Source: CAITWD01 sp963727285
GTDB taxonomy: Bacteria > Actinomycetota > Thermoleophilia > Miltoncostaeales > Miltoncostaeaceae
Reading direction: 5' to 3'
Assembly (NCBI GenBank): GCA_963727285.1
Contig: CAVSFF010000003.1
Coordinates: 124,001 to 188,000 of the forward strand
DNA: 64,000 nt
Below, in pieces: positions 28,311 to 36,993 of the stretch (within the stretch, counting starts at the first letter, position 1; each line of letters opens with the position of its first letter). The notes below the pieces were generated by a model that saw nothing but the letters and a program-made list of their open reading frames with translations, was not told the DNA's origin and did no database searches. The position numbers and the translations under genes were made by a program.

Positions 28311-28328
28311 CGCCGGGCGGTCCCGGCG
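28311..28328 (+). terminator. Short hairpin after cysE
   Basis: CGCCGGG (28311-28317) and CCCGGCG (28322-28328) form a 7-bp stem with a CGGT loop, 6 bp after the cysE stop and ahead of the pcrA promoter. No U-tract. Confidence 0.4.
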
Positions 28329-28349
28329 AGCGCACGACGGGCCGACCGG

Positions 28350-28355
28350 TACAAT
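28350..28355 (+). promoter_or_regulatory. Putative -10 box (TACAAT) of pcrA
   Basis: TACAAT ends 9 nt before the pcrA GTG; no ribosome-binding site lies between, so the transcript would be leaderless or nearly so. Confidence 0.45.
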
Positions 28356-28364
28356 CGGGGTGCG

Positions 28365-30500
28365 GTGGCTGACCTCCTCGACGACCTGAACCCGCCGCAG
28401 CGCGATGCGGTGCTCCACACCGAAGGGCCGTTGCTGGTCCTGGCAGGTGCGGGTAGCGGCAAGACCCGCGTGCTGACCTATCGCATCGCACATCTGATCC
28501 GGGATCGGGACGTCGCCCCCTGGTCGATCCTCGCGATCACCTTCACCAACAAGGCCGCGGCCGAGATGCGGGAACGGATCGGGCGGCTGGTCGGACCCGT
28601 TGCGCGCGATATCTGGGCGAGCACCTTTCACTCCGCGTGCGTGCGCATCCTTCGCCGCGAGGCCGACGCGGCCGGCTATCGACGCGACTTCGCGATCTAC
28701 GACGCCGACGATCAGCTGCGCCTGATGCGCGCCTGCTACGCCGACGAGGAGGTCGACCCCAAGCGCTTCTCGCCGCGGAACGTGCTCGCGCGCATCTCGG
28801 ACGCCAAGAATCGCCTGGTCGATGCCGAGGGGTTCCTCGACGAGGCCACCGGCTTCGGGGATGAGGTGATCGCCCGCCTGTACCGCCGCTACAGCGCGCG
28901 GCTCCTGGCGGCCGGGGCCATGGACTTCGACGACCTGCTGATGGTGACGACCCGGCTGCTCGAGTCGGACGCCGAGGTCCGCGAGCGATATCAGAGCCGC
29001 TTTGCCTACGTCCTTGTCGACGAGTACCAGGACACCAACCACGCCCAGTATCGCCTCGTACGGCTCCTGGCCGAGCCCCAGCGCAACATCTGCGCCGTCG
29101 GCGACGACGACCAGGGGATCTACTCCTGGCGCGGGGCGGATGTCCGCAACATTCTCGACTTCGAGCGCGACTACCCCGATGCCTACGTCGTCGCCCTCGA
29201 GCAGAATTACCGGTCGTCCGGCACCATCCTTCGGGCCGCGAACGCCGTCGTCGCGAAGAATCGCGGACGGCGCCCGAAGGAGCTCTGGACCGATCGTGGG
29301 GATGGGGAGCCGCTGCGCATTCTCGGATGCCGCGACGAGCACGACGAGGCGCGTCACGTCCTGGCCGAAATCGAGCGGGCACAGACCTCCGGGACCTCGC
29401 TCGATCAGATCGCGGTCTTCTACCGCACGAACGCACAGAGCCGCTCGATCGAGGACCAACTGGTCCGCGGCCGGGTCGCCTACACGGTCGTCGGCGGCCC
29501 CCGGTTCTACGAGCGCGCCGAGGTGCGCGATGCGCTGTCGTACCTGCGGGCGGCGGCGAACCCGGCCGACGAGATCGCCGTCGCGCGCCTGTTGGGCGTC
29601 CCCAAGCGCGGCCTCGGCCCGGGCAGCCTGCTCAAGCTCGCGGGCTACGCCGCCGCCCATGGATTCGCCGTCGGCGACGCCATCGCCGAGGCCGACGCGA
29701 TCCCGGGACTGACCGCGGCCCAGCGGACCGCCCTCGCCCGCACGGGATCGTTGCTGGCCGAACTCGCATCCGCGGAGGCCGCCGGCATGCCGCTGAGCGG
29801 CCTCGTCGCGATGGCAATCGACCGCTCGGGGCTCCGTGCGGCGCTGATGGCCGAGGGCACCCTCGAGGCCCAGGCCCGGGTGGAGAACCTCGACGAGCTG
29901 GAGAATGTGGCCGCCGAATACGAATCGGTCGACGGTGAGCCGACGCTGCTGGGCTTCCTGGAGGAAGTCGCACTCCAGTCCGACGCGGATCTGGTCGACC
30001 AGTCCCACGGGCAGGTCACCCTCATGACCGTGCACAACGCCAAGGGGCTCGAGTTCGACGTCGTGCTCATGACCGGCATGGAGGAGGGGATCTTCCCGCA
30101 CGCCCGCTCCGACGATCCCGACAGCCTCGAGGAGGAGCGGCGGCTGTGTTACGTGGGCATGACCCGGGCCCGCCAGCGCCTGCTGCTGACCCATGCCGAG
30201 ACCCGCGCCATCCACGGCGGGCGTGAATATCGGCTGCCGTCACGATTTCTGACCGAGATCCCGCAGGATGCCGTGTCGGTGCGGGAGGGCGCCCCAGTCC
30301 GGGCGGCGTTCGCCGGCGCACAGCAGCAGCGCGCCGTGGTGCCGCTGGAGGCGGGGGACACCGTCATGCACCAGACATTCGGTGAGGGGGTCGTCACCGG
30401 GGTCGAGAGTCGCGGGAGTCTGGTGCGCGTCCGGTTCAACCGCGACGGAACCGAGCGGCGCCTGATGGCAGGTGCCGCGCCAATGCGAAAGGTGGGGTGA
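28365..30500 (+). CDS. pcrA: ATP-dependent DNA helicase PcrA/UvrD
   Basis: A 711-residue superfamily 1A 3'-5' helicase acting in repair and in removing proteins from DNA. All motifs are visible: AGAGSGKTRVL (I), ITFTNKAAAEM (Ia), DEYQDTN (II), GDDDQGIYSWRGA (III), LEQNYRSS (IV), TVHNAKGLEFDVV (V) and YVGMTRARQRLLLT (VI). The C-terminal ~45 residues form the Tudor-like RNA-polymerase-binding domain (GDTVMHQTFGEGVV). It starts at GTG, giving ADLLDDLNPPQRDAV, the usual N-terminus. Its TGA overlaps the folD GTG. Confidence 0.96.
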   Translation: MADLLDDLNPPQRDAVLHTEGPLLVLAGAGSGKTRVLTYRIAHLIRDRDVAPWSILAITFTNKAAAEMRERIGRLVGPVARDIWASTFHSACVRILRREADAAGYRRDFAIYDADDQLRLMRACYADEEVDPKRFSPRNVLARISDAKNRLVDAEGFLDEATGFGDEVIARLYRRYSARLLAAGAMDFDDLLMVTTRLLESDAEVRERYQSRFAYVLVDEYQDTNHAQYRLVRLLAEPQRNICAVGDDDQGIYSWRGADVRNILDFERDYPDAYVVALEQNYRSSGTILRAANAVVAKNRGRRPKELWTDRGDGEPLRILGCRDEHDEARHVLAEIERAQTSGTSLDQIAVFYRTNAQSRSIEDQLVRGRVAYTVVGGPRFYERAEVRDALSYLRAAANPADEIAVARLLGVPKRGLGPGSLLKLAGYAAAHGFAVGDAIAEADAIPGLTAAQRTALARTGSLLAELASAEAAGMPLSGLVAMAIDRSGLRAALMAEGTLEAQARVENLDELENVAAEYESVDGEPTLLGFLEEVALQSDADLVDQSHGQVTLMTVHNAKGLEFDVVLMTGMEEGIFPHARSDDPDSLEEERRLCYVGMTRARQRLLLTHAETRAIHGGREYRLPSRFLTEIPQDAVSVREGAPVRAAFAGAQQQRAVVPLEAGDTVMHQTFGEGVVTGVESRGSLVRVRFNRDGTERRLMAGAAPMRKVG

Positions 30501-31363
30501 CAGTGGCAGCGACCATCATCGACGGCAAAGCCGTCGCGGCACGCGTACGGGCCGAAGTCGCCGACGGCGTGGCGGCATTCGTGGCCGCCCGCGGGCGCGC
30601 CCCGGGACTCGTCGGAATCCAGGTCGGCGACGATCCCGCGTCGGAGCTCTACCAGGCGGGGAAGGCGCGGGCGGCAGATGAGGTCGGCATGATCTCGCGC
30701 CGGCTGACGCTCCCCGAGTCCACGACCCAGGCCGAGCTCGACGCGATCATCGACGATCTGAACGCGGATCCCGCGGTTGACGGCATGCTCGTCCAGCTGC
30801 CCGTCCCGGACCAGCTGTCGGAGCCGCTGATCGCCAACCGCATCCATCCGGACAAGGATGTGGACGGGTTCTCGCCGATCAGCCTCGGACGGCTCATGCG
30901 CGGCGAACCCGGCAGCGTGCCGTGTACCCCGCAGGGGGTCATGCGGCTGCTGCGCGACGGGGGCGTCCCGCTCGAGGGTGCGCATGCGGTGGTGGTCGGC
31001 AGGAGCCTGATCGTCGGCAAGCCCCAGTCGATGCTGCTGCTGGCTGCCAACTGCACCGTCACCGTTGCCCACTCGCGCACGCGGGACCTGCCCGATTTGT
31101 GCCGTCAGGCCGATATTCTGGTCGCCGCCGTCGGTCGTCCGGAAATGATCCGTGCCGATTGGGTCCGTCCCGGTGCCGCGGTCATCGACGTCGGGATCAA
31201 TCGGACCGATGGCGGTTTGCGCGGGGACGTCGCGTTCGCTGAGGTCGCCGAAGTGGCGGGGTGGATCACCCCGGTGCCCGGTGGCGTCGGACCCACCACG
31301 ATCGCCTATCTGCTCGTCAACACCCTTGAGGCCGCCTGGCGGCGCTCCGGGTCGGACTCATAA
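30497..31363 (+). CDS. folD: Methylene-THF dehydrogenase/cyclohydrolase
   Basis: A 288-residue bifunctional FolD interconverting 5,10-methylene-, methenyl- and 10-formyl-THF with NADP. Visible marks are the active-site Tyr and Lys in ASELYQAGKARAADEVG, LVQLPVPDQL, HPDKDVDGFSP, the NADP-binding VVVGRSLIVGKP and the signature PVPGGVGPTTIAYLL. It is translationally coupled to pcrA by a 4-bp overlap; a second GTG six bases on is an alternative start. Confidence 0.96.
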   Translation: MTVAATIIDGKAVAARVRAEVADGVAAFVAARGRAPGLVGIQVGDDPASELYQAGKARAADEVGMISRRLTLPESTTQAELDAIIDDLNADPAVDGMLVQLPVPDQLSEPLIANRIHPDKDVDGFSPISLGRLMRGEPGSVPCTPQGVMRLLRDGGVPLEGAHAVVVGRSLIVGKPQSMLLLAANCTVTVAHSRTRDLPDLCRQADILVAAVGRPEMIRADWVRPGAAVIDVGINRTDGGLRGDVAFAEVAEVAGWITPVPGGVGPTTIAYLLVNTLEAAWRRSGSDS

Positions 31364-31377
31364 CAGGGAGTGCATCT

Positions 31378-32070
31378 ATGAAGATCGCCATTTTCGGCGG
31401 TACCGGTGACCTCGGTCGCGGACTCGCCATCTGCTTCGCCGCCGCCGGCCACGAGATCATCGTCGGTTCACGCAGCCAGGAGCGCGCCGATCAGGCCGCT
31501 GCCGGCCTGCGTGAGGCCCTTCCGACGGGCAATTTCGTGCCGATGGAGAACGTCGCCGCGGCCGACGCCGCCGAGCTGGCGATCGTCTCGATCCCGTGGG
31601 AAGGCATCGAGCAAACGATTCCGCCGATGGCGGGCGCCCTGGCCGACAAGATCGTGATCACGGTTGCCAACGCCCTCAAGTTCGGCAAGAGCGGCGCCCT
31701 CGCCGTCCAGGGGGCCGAGCTGCCGGGCGGGGCCCAATCATGCGCCCACGCCATCCAGGACCTGGCCCCGGAGGCGAAGGTCGTGGTGGCGTTCAACAAC
31801 CTCCCGGCGGCGGCGCTTCAGGCCCGCCACAACCTCCACGCCGACGTGCTCGTCTGCGGAAAGAGCCGCGCCGCACGCGAAGCTGTCATCGAGCTCACCA
31901 AGGACCTGCCCGGTGCCCGCGGACTCGACGCCGGGCCGCTGGCAAACGCGTTGATCATCGAGGGCATGACCGCACTGGTCATCAACCTGAACCGCCGCTA
32001 TGGCGGCGAAGCGAGCCTCGAGATCACCGGCCTCGAGGGCGCTCCGGAGCGGTCGGCCGCCGGGCACTGA
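31378..32070 (+). CDS. npdG: F420:NADPH oxidoreductase-type (NpdG family) protein
   Basis: A 230-residue Rossmann protein. The N-terminal MKIAIFGGTGDLGRGLAICF and the NADP-selecting IIVGSRSQERA match F420H2:NADP+ oxidoreductases, which pass hydride between coenzyme F420 and NADP. Downstream VAFNNLPAAAL and VLVCGKSRAAREAVIEL are also family-like. The N-terminal phosphate-binding loop GGTGDLG is typical of this family. An F420 economy is found in actinobacteria, some Chloroflexota and archaea. The ATG follows AGGGAG by 6 nt. Related NADPH-binding proteins without F420 use exist, so the cofactor is likely but unproven. Confidence 0.82.
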   Translation: MKIAIFGGTGDLGRGLAICFAAAGHEIIVGSRSQERADQAAAGLREALPTGNFVPMENVAAADAAELAIVSIPWEGIEQTIPPMAGALADKIVITVANALKFGKSGALAVQGAELPGGAQSCAHAIQDLAPEAKVVVAFNNLPAAALQARHNLHADVLVCGKSRAAREAVIELTKDLPGARGLDAGPLANALIIEGMTALVINLNRRYGGEASLEITGLEGAPERSAAGH

Positions 32071-32084
32071 GCGCATCCGGGGGC

Positions 32085-32110
32085 GTGGCGCCGCGCGGAC
32101 GCGGCGCCAC
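32085..32110. terminator. Bidirectional hairpin between npdG and the metallopeptidase gene
   Basis: GTGGCGCCGCG (32085-32095) and CGCGGCGCCAC (32100-32110) form a perfect 11-bp stem with a CGGA loop between two convergent genes. No U-tract. Confidence 0.65.
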
Positions 32111-32114
32111 ACCC

Positions 32115-32456
32115 CTACGCGTAACCGAGTTCGCGCAGCTGATCCTCGTCCATGCCGAGGTGGTGGCCAAGCTCGTGGAGCACGGTCACGCAGATCTGCC
32201 CGATCAGCTGCTGTCGGTCCGGGAAGTCGTGCTCGAGCGGGCCGCGGTAGATCGTGATCCGGGGCGGCAGCTGCCCGAATCCGAACGCGTCCGGGCGGGT
32301 GCGGGGAACCCCCTGGTAGAGCCCGTAGAGGCGCCCGAGCTCCGGCGGCGCGTCGTCGTCGATCAGCACCGCGACGTCTGAGAGTGCTGCCTGAAACGGC
32401 GCCGGGACCAATTCGAGCGCGTACTCGACGACCGCGGCAAACTCGTCGGGATGCAT
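32115..32456 (-). CDS. Small zincin-like metallopeptidase (PF06262 type)
   Basis: A 113-residue cytoplasmic protein with the zinc motif LHELGHHLGMDEDQLRELGY, the mark of the minimal Zincin_1 family. The HExxH supplies two His and the Glu base, and the following Asp is the third ligand. ITIYRGPLE is also typical. The family is widespread in actinobacteria and its substrates are not established. Start ATG 32456 is preceded by TAGCCT at 7 nt and no ribosome-binding site. It is divergent from the FtsH gene, 112 bp away; linkage of two proteases may be chance. Confidence 0.85.
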   Translation of the reverse strand: MHPDEFAAVVEYALELVPAPFQAALSDVAVLIDDDAPPELGRLYGLYQGVPRTRPDAFGFGQLPPRITIYRGPLEHDFPDRQQLIGQICVTVLHELGHHLGMDEDQLRELGYA

Positions 32457-32463
32457 GCGGTGC

Positions 32464-32469
32464 AGGCTA
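32464..32469 (-). promoter_or_regulatory. Putative -10 box (TAGCCT), leaderless metallopeptidase gene
   Basis: TAGCCT on the minus strand is 7 nt before the start codon at 32456. Confidence 0.4.
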
Positions 32470-32568
32470 CTCCGGGATCTCCGGGGGCACAGAAACATCC
32501 GACCGGGTGGGCCCCGTCTGGTCGTACGGGTGGTGCCGTGCCGCGCGCCAACCGGTTTAGTGAAACCC

Positions 32569-34386
32569 ATGAAGCGAGTCCGTCTGGCCACCGCGCTCGC
32601 GATCCTCGTCGTCCTGGCGACGATGGTGATCGCGTCGGCCGCACCGGCACCCTCCGCCACCCCGACGCCGCTGTCGGTATTGATCACCCGACTGGCGCAT
32701 GGCGAAGCCACGTCTGCGGTGCTCTCGGGCGAGCCCGGCAACCTGACCCTGCGCGTGGTCGGCGCCGGGCACGTCTCTACGGCGCCGGTTCTGGCGGAGC
32801 TCAGCGCAAACGTCCTCCAGGCTGCCGAAGCCGGTGGTGTCCCGCTCAGCGTGGCCCGCCCGGCCCCGACGCCGGTCGTCGCCGTCGCGAACTCCGGCGG
32901 CGGGTTCTCGCTCGCCGCGTGGCTCCAGACCTGGGGACCGCTGATTCTGCTTGCCGGCCTGGTCATCGTCTCGGGCTTCGCGCTCCGCATGGCAGGCGGC
33001 GGGCGCTTTCGCCACCGCATCCGACCGGTGCGGTCGACGACGCGCTTCCGCGACGTCGCCGGGATCGACGAGCTCCGCGACGATGTGGCCGAGATCGCCC
33101 ACGTCCTGGCAAGCCCGGCGACATATGAGGCGCTCGGTGCGACGATGCCGCGCGGCATCATCCTGCACGGACCGCCCGGGACCGGAAAGACGCTGTTGGC
33201 GCGGGCCGTCGCCGGCGAGGCCGGGGTGCCGTTCTTCTCGGCATCGGGGTCGGAGTTTGTCGAGATCTACGCGGGGCTTGGCTCCCGGCGCATCCGGTCC
33301 CTGTTTGCCGCAGCGCGCAAGGCGGCGCCCGCCGTGATCTACATCGATGAGATCGATGCCATCGGCGGCAAGCGAACCGGTCACGCCGCCAACGGCGAGC
33401 GCGAGCAGACGCTCGATCAACTGCTGTCGGAGATCGACGGGTTCCGGACGGATCCGGCCAGGCCTGTCGTCGTGCTCGCGTCGACGAACCGCATCGACGA
33501 TCTCGACCCGGCGCTTGTCCGCTCCGGCCGCTTCGACCGCAAGATCGCGGTCGGCCTCCCGGACCGCCAGGCCCGCCGTGAAATTCTGGACGTCCACCTG
33601 CGGACCCGCCCCGTCGCCATCGGCGTCGACCCCGACCGCGTCGCCGCGATGACCGCCGGACTCGCCGGCGCCGATCTCGCCGCGCTCTGCAACGAAGCCA
33701 GCTTCGAAGCCGCGCGGGCCGGTGACGACGCACTTGATTTGTCGCACTTCCGGCGCGCCTTGATGCGCCTTGCGGGCGGGCCGGAACGACGTAGTCGCGT
33801 CATGAGCTACGAGGAACGCCGCCTGGTCGCGTATCACGAGATGGGCCATGCCCTGGTCGGATACCTGTCGGCCACCTGCGACCCCGTGGAGCGCGTGACG
33901 GTGATCCCGCAAGGGCACGCTCTCGGCGTCACGGTCGCACTCCCGACCGAGGACCGGTTCCTGGCGACCCGCACCGAGTGCATGGAGCGCCTGCGGATGC
34001 TGCTCGCCGGCCGTGCGGCGGAGGAACTGGTGTTTGGCGAGTGCACCAGCGGCGCCGGCGACGATCTTGCCCGCGCGGCCGTGCTCGCCCGCCAGATGTC
34101 GGGCGACCTCGCGATGGCGGAACCCCGCACGGACGAGAGCCTGCTGATCGCGTTGCCCGGAGCACCGGGCGAGCGCAGTGCCCACGATGTCGAGATCGCC
34201 GCCCAGATTCTGGTGCGGATCGCCTTCGAGCGGGCCATGCAGATGCTGGTCGCCAATCGGGATCTGCTCGAGACCGGAGCCGTGATGCTGCTCGAGCGCG
34301 AGGCGCTCGAGAGCGAGGACCTGGCACGGCTGTTCGGCCCGCGCCCGGGAATGTCGCGCCTGGCCCCGGTGACCGAAACGGCCTAG
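32569..34386 (+). CDS. ftsH: FtsH-family membrane AAA+ zinc protease
   Basis: A 605-residue FtsH-like protein. TM1 is residues ~5-24, an extracytoplasmic segment of about 90 residues follows, and TM2 lies at ~117-136. The AAA module has Walker A GPPGTGKTLL, the pore loop FVEIYAGLGSRRI (Ile-Tyr where FtsH has FVG), Walker B VIYIDEIDAI and Arg fingers in RSGRFDRKIAVG. The M41 protease has zinc motif HEMGH and a later Asp in SGAGDDLARAA. It is a divergent paralogue of canonical FtsH (HEMGH for HEAGH), but all catalytic residues are present. TTTAGT lies 7 nt before the ATG. It degrades membrane or unstable proteins. Confidence 0.87.
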   Translation: MKRVRLATALAILVVLATMVIASAAPAPSATPTPLSVLITRLAHGEATSAVLSGEPGNLTLRVVGAGHVSTAPVLAELSANVLQAAEAGGVPLSVARPAPTPVVAVANSGGGFSLAAWLQTWGPLILLAGLVIVSGFALRMAGGGRFRHRIRPVRSTTRFRDVAGIDELRDDVAEIAHVLASPATYEALGATMPRGIILHGPPGTGKTLLARAVAGEAGVPFFSASGSEFVEIYAGLGSRRIRSLFAAARKAAPAVIYIDEIDAIGGKRTGHAANGEREQTLDQLLSEIDGFRTDPARPVVVLASTNRIDDLDPALVRSGRFDRKIAVGLPDRQARREILDVHLRTRPVAIGVDPDRVAAMTAGLAGADLAALCNEASFEAARAGDDALDLSHFRRALMRLAGGPERRSRVMSYEERRLVAYHEMGHALVGYLSATCDPVERVTVIPQGHALGVTVALPTEDRFLATRTECMERLRMLLAGRAAEELVFGECTSGAGDDLARAAVLARQMSGDLAMAEPRTDESLLIALPGAPGERSAHDVEIAAQILVRIAFERAMQMLVANRDLLETGAVMLLEREALESEDLARLFGPRPGMSRLAPVTETA

Positions 34387-35344
34387 TGCTCCAGGTGGTC
34401 CCAGCCGGCATGGGTCACCTCAACGGGACGGCCGTCACGCGTGACCTCGACCCCCGGTGTCCCCGCCACCATGCGGCCGACGCAGCGCATCTCGGAGTCG
34501 TCGAGCGCGACGGTCGGATCCGCCGCCACCAACAGCTCATAGTCCTCGCCTCCGGTCGCGGCAAACAGCGCCGGATCCTCGCCGAGCCGTCGGGCAACAT
34601 CGGCCGCGTCGGAGTCCACGGGCACCCGCTCGAGCTCGATGACGGCGCGGCACCCGGAGGCCGATGCCAAGCGGCCCGCGTCCAGGACCAGGCCGTCCGA
34701 GATGTCCATCATCGCCGACACGCCGGAGCGGGCGAGGTCCTGTCCGAGGGCCAGGCGCGGCGTCGGACGTCGGTGGCGGGCGACCAGACGTGCGGCGGCT
34801 TCGGGATCCGATGATCGATCGCGGCCGTCGAGGATCGCGAGCCCTGCGCGGGATCCTCCCAGGGCACCGGTCACCAGAAGACGATCGCCCGGTACCGCTC
34901 CCGAGCGCTGTACCGGGTCGAGCCCGGGCGGCATTGCGCCGACGACCGTAACCGCGACGACCACTTCGGCAGCGCGCGAGATGTCCCCACCGACAATCGG
35001 ACAGCCTGCACTCGCGGCGAGCGCGTCCATCGCCCGATACATCTCCCGCACGTCGCCCTCCGACAGCCGTCCCGGCGGAGCCGCGAGGCCGACGACCGCA
35101 GCGCGCGGCACGCCACCCATCGCCGCGATGTCCGAAAGGTTGACCGCGATCGCCAGGTGGCCGACGTCCGCCGGGGTATGGGTCGTCCAACGAAAGTGGA
35201 CGTCCTCGACCACCATGTCGTGGACGACCAACAGCCCCGGGGGGGACCGACCACGGCCGCATCGTCCCCGATGCCCACCGACACGTCGCCCCGCCGGCCC
35301 AGCACCTCGAGGATCGCGCGAATCGCCGTGTCCTCGGAACCCAT
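34383..35344 (-). CDS. thiL: Thiamine-monophosphate kinase, one frame break in a G run
   Basis: ThiL phosphorylates thiamine monophosphate to thiamine pyrophosphate. The N-terminal frame reads MGSEDTAIRAILEVLGRRG and VGIGDDAAVV, the ATP/Mg-binding GDD motif. Then a run of seven G/C near 35240 shifts the frame, and the rest is in phase: VVHDMVVEDVHFRW, VNLSDIAAMGG, PIVGGDISRA, MDISDGLVLDAGRLA and GGEDYELLVAADP. All ThiL motifs are kept, so a homopolymer error is likely. The start has TAGCCT 6 nt upstream. The stop overlaps that of the convergent FtsH gene. Confidence 0.9.
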
Positions 35345-35350
35345 GCGGCG

Positions 35351-35356
35351 AGGCTA
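35351..35356 (-). promoter_or_regulatory. Putative -10 box (TAGCCT) of leaderless thiL
   Basis: TAGCCT on the minus strand is 6 nt before the thiL ATG, with no ribosome-binding site. Confidence 0.4.
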
Positions 35357-35421
35357 CACGACCCCCGCCGACGATCCCCTCCTCCACACCCGGAACGCGG
35401 GCATGGGGCCACCGCGTCGCG

Positions 35422-35427
35422 TACGCT
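35422..35427 (+). promoter_or_regulatory. Putative -10 box (TACGCT), leaderless
   Basis: TACGCT lies 7 nt before the GTG at 35435, in the ~90-bp gap divergent to thiL. Confidence 0.4.
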
Positions 35428-35434
35428 CGCCGTC

Positions 35435-36130
35435 GTGCGCAATTGGCGAATCTTCGCGTGGCTCGGGGCCGCAGTCGTGGTGGTCTTCGTGTTGGGAGCC
35501 CTGACCGTCGTCGCCTTCACCAGGACAACGTCCACGACGCAGAGGTTCACCGGGCCGGTCCACAGGATCGTCGTGACCTCCGAGCGCGGCGCCGTCACGA
35601 TCCGTCGCGGACCCGCATCCGGCGTCAGCGTCATCGACCAGAAGCGGTACGTGTTCGCGGCGCCGCACGTCTCCGCGGCGCTCAACGGGGGAGTGCTGAC
35701 GATCACCTCGAGCTGCCCGATGATGGCGTTCATCTCGTGCAGCACGAACTTCACGATCACCGCTCCGCCGGGCGTCGCGGTCAACGCCACGGCGCAGCGG
35801 GGACTGCTCACGGTCGCGGGCATCACCGGGAGCGTGTACTCCAACAGCGAGAGCGGCAGCTTCATCTACAGCGGCGCGTCACCGTCGGTCACCGGCTACA
35901 CCCTCAATGGTGACATTGCGGTCCGCTTTACCGCGCCGCCGCACCACGTCCACCTCCGGTCCGAGACCGGCAAGGTGCTCGTGGCGCTTCCCGCGGCGGC
36001 ATACGCCATCAACGCAAACTCGGGGATCGGCACCCACGAGGTGATCGGGCTGACATCGGTCGCCGGGTCGTCGCGGGGCATCTACGCGAGCTCGGGCGAC
36101 GGCGACGCGAAGGTGATTCTCGCCCGGTAG
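35435..36130 (+). CDS. Membrane-anchored DUF4097-like beta-repeat protein
   Basis: A 231-residue protein with one N-terminal membrane helix (residues ~7-29) and a short basic cytoplasmic start, so the bulk is outside the membrane. The exterior part is rich in Ser, Thr, Gly and Val with repeating short strands such as FTGPVHRIVVTSERGAVTIRRG and SETGKVLVALP. This is the parallel beta-helix pattern of DUF4097 adhesin-like proteins. Two Cys (SCPMM, SCSTN) may form a disulfide. No enzyme motif is visible. It may sense or bind at the cell surface; the function is unknown. Confidence 0.65.
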   Translation: MRNWRIFAWLGAAVVVVFVLGALTVVAFTRTTSTTQRFTGPVHRIVVTSERGAVTIRRGPASGVSVIDQKRYVFAAPHVSAALNGGVLTITSSCPMMAFISCSTNFTITAPPGVAVNATAQRGLLTVAGITGSVYSNSESGSFIYSGASPSVTGYTLNGDIAVRFTAPPHHVHLRSETGKVLVALPAAAYAINANSGIGTHEVIGLTSVAGSSRGIYASSGDGDAKVILAR

Positions 36131-36153
36131 CGAATTCTGTCCGAATGGTCCGC

Positions 36154-36159
36154 TAATCT
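36154..36159 (+). promoter_or_regulatory. Putative -10 box (TAATCT)
   Basis: TAATCT ends 8 nt before ATG 36168 and would make that start leaderless. It could equally serve a 5' leader for the ATG at 36189, which has its own ribosome-binding site. Confidence 0.4.
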
Positions 36160-36167
36160 GGGAACAG

Positions 36168-36494
36168 ATGTTCGACAGGGAGGCAGCCATGATGCACCCG
36201 CCCGAGCACCCCGAGACGCGGTCGACCGAGTCGCCGCACCGCGATGAGCAGATGGCGTTGTTTGCCCATCCCACGCGTCCCGCACCGACCCGGCGACGCC
36301 TGTCGCGCAATGCGCGCATGGCGATTCGTCTCGAGGAACTGGCGGATAGCTGGGACGACGATGCGGCCGAGGCCCACGCGAGCGGGGATCAGCTGACCGA
36401 GCGACGTCTGCGCGAGCAGGCACGCGACGCGCGCCGATCCGCGCAGCTCCTGCGGGCGGGCCCGGGAGGTGCCGCCGGCCTGATCGCCTCCTGA
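36168..36494 (+). CDS. Small basic/helical hypothetical protein
   Basis: A 108-residue protein of unknown function. The N-terminus is Pro/His/Thr-rich and likely disordered; the C-terminal half is strongly charged and helical (MAIRLEELADSWDDDAAEAH, then LTERRLREQARDARRSAQLL). The leaderless box favours ATG 36168. An internal ATG at 36189 has GGGAGG five bases upstream and would give a 101-residue product, so the start is open. No family is recognised. It lies between the DUF4097-like gene and a convergent small gene. Confidence 0.55.
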   Translation: MFDREAAMMHPPEHPETRSTESPHRDEQMALFAHPTRPAPTRRRLSRNARMAIRLEELADSWDDDAAEAHASGDQLTERRLREQARDARRSAQLLRAGPGGAAGLIAS

Positions 36495-36503
36495 TCCCGC
36501 CGG

Positions 36504-36827
36504 CTACTGCTGGTCGATCTCGCCGTCCCAAAACGCCGGAAGCTGGATGTCGAAGAAGCCGTCTTCATCCGCGTGGGTCTTGTGCCACTCGGTGAAGTTG
36601 GGAATCGAGAATCCAATGACCTCGTTGGATGTCGCGTCGAGACGCACCTGCACCTCACGCTCCGGATCCCAGATCGCCCGTCCCGGCCGCAGCGGGCCGT
36701 AGGAGCAGTGGTAGGCGTCTTTGGCCTGGTCGTACTGGGTGAACGTCTCGATCGGCGGCGGGTCGCCATTCGGATCCGGCGGCGGTGCGCCGGCGCCGGG
36801 CGGGGGCGGTGGTGGTGTCGTGCTCAC
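36504..36827 (-). CDS. Small Pro-rich hypothetical protein
   Basis: A 107-residue protein. Residues 1-25 are a Pro/Gly-rich, probably disordered lead (a run of Pro, then PPPDPNGDPPP). The rest, with RAIWDPEREVQVRLDATSN, EVIGFSIPNFTEWHK and FFDIQLPAFWDGEI, has short strands and a pattern loosely like DUF2283 proteins (a DPE-R-L start followed by EVxGxxI). The start is a GTG with GGAG about six bases upstream; longer upstream reading is antisense to the MFS gene region. Function unknown. Confidence 0.6.
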   Translation of the reverse strand: MSTTPPPPPPGAGAPPPDPNGDPPPIETFTQYDQAKDAYHCSYGPLRPGRAIWDPEREVQVRLDATSNEVIGFSIPNFTEWHKTHADEDGFFDIQLPAFWDGEIDQQ

Positions 36828-36993
36828 AGGTGCTCCAGAGTCGTAGCCGAACAAGTGGCCTTTCCGCGGACCATCGTACCCGAACACTCCCGCGCGCCGA
36901 CCCGCGGGGCGTGGTGACCGGGTGATCTGAAAGGATCCCGCTCGATTGCGCGAGAGACCCCCGGGGTCACGCGCCCCCGCTGAAAGGACTCCG

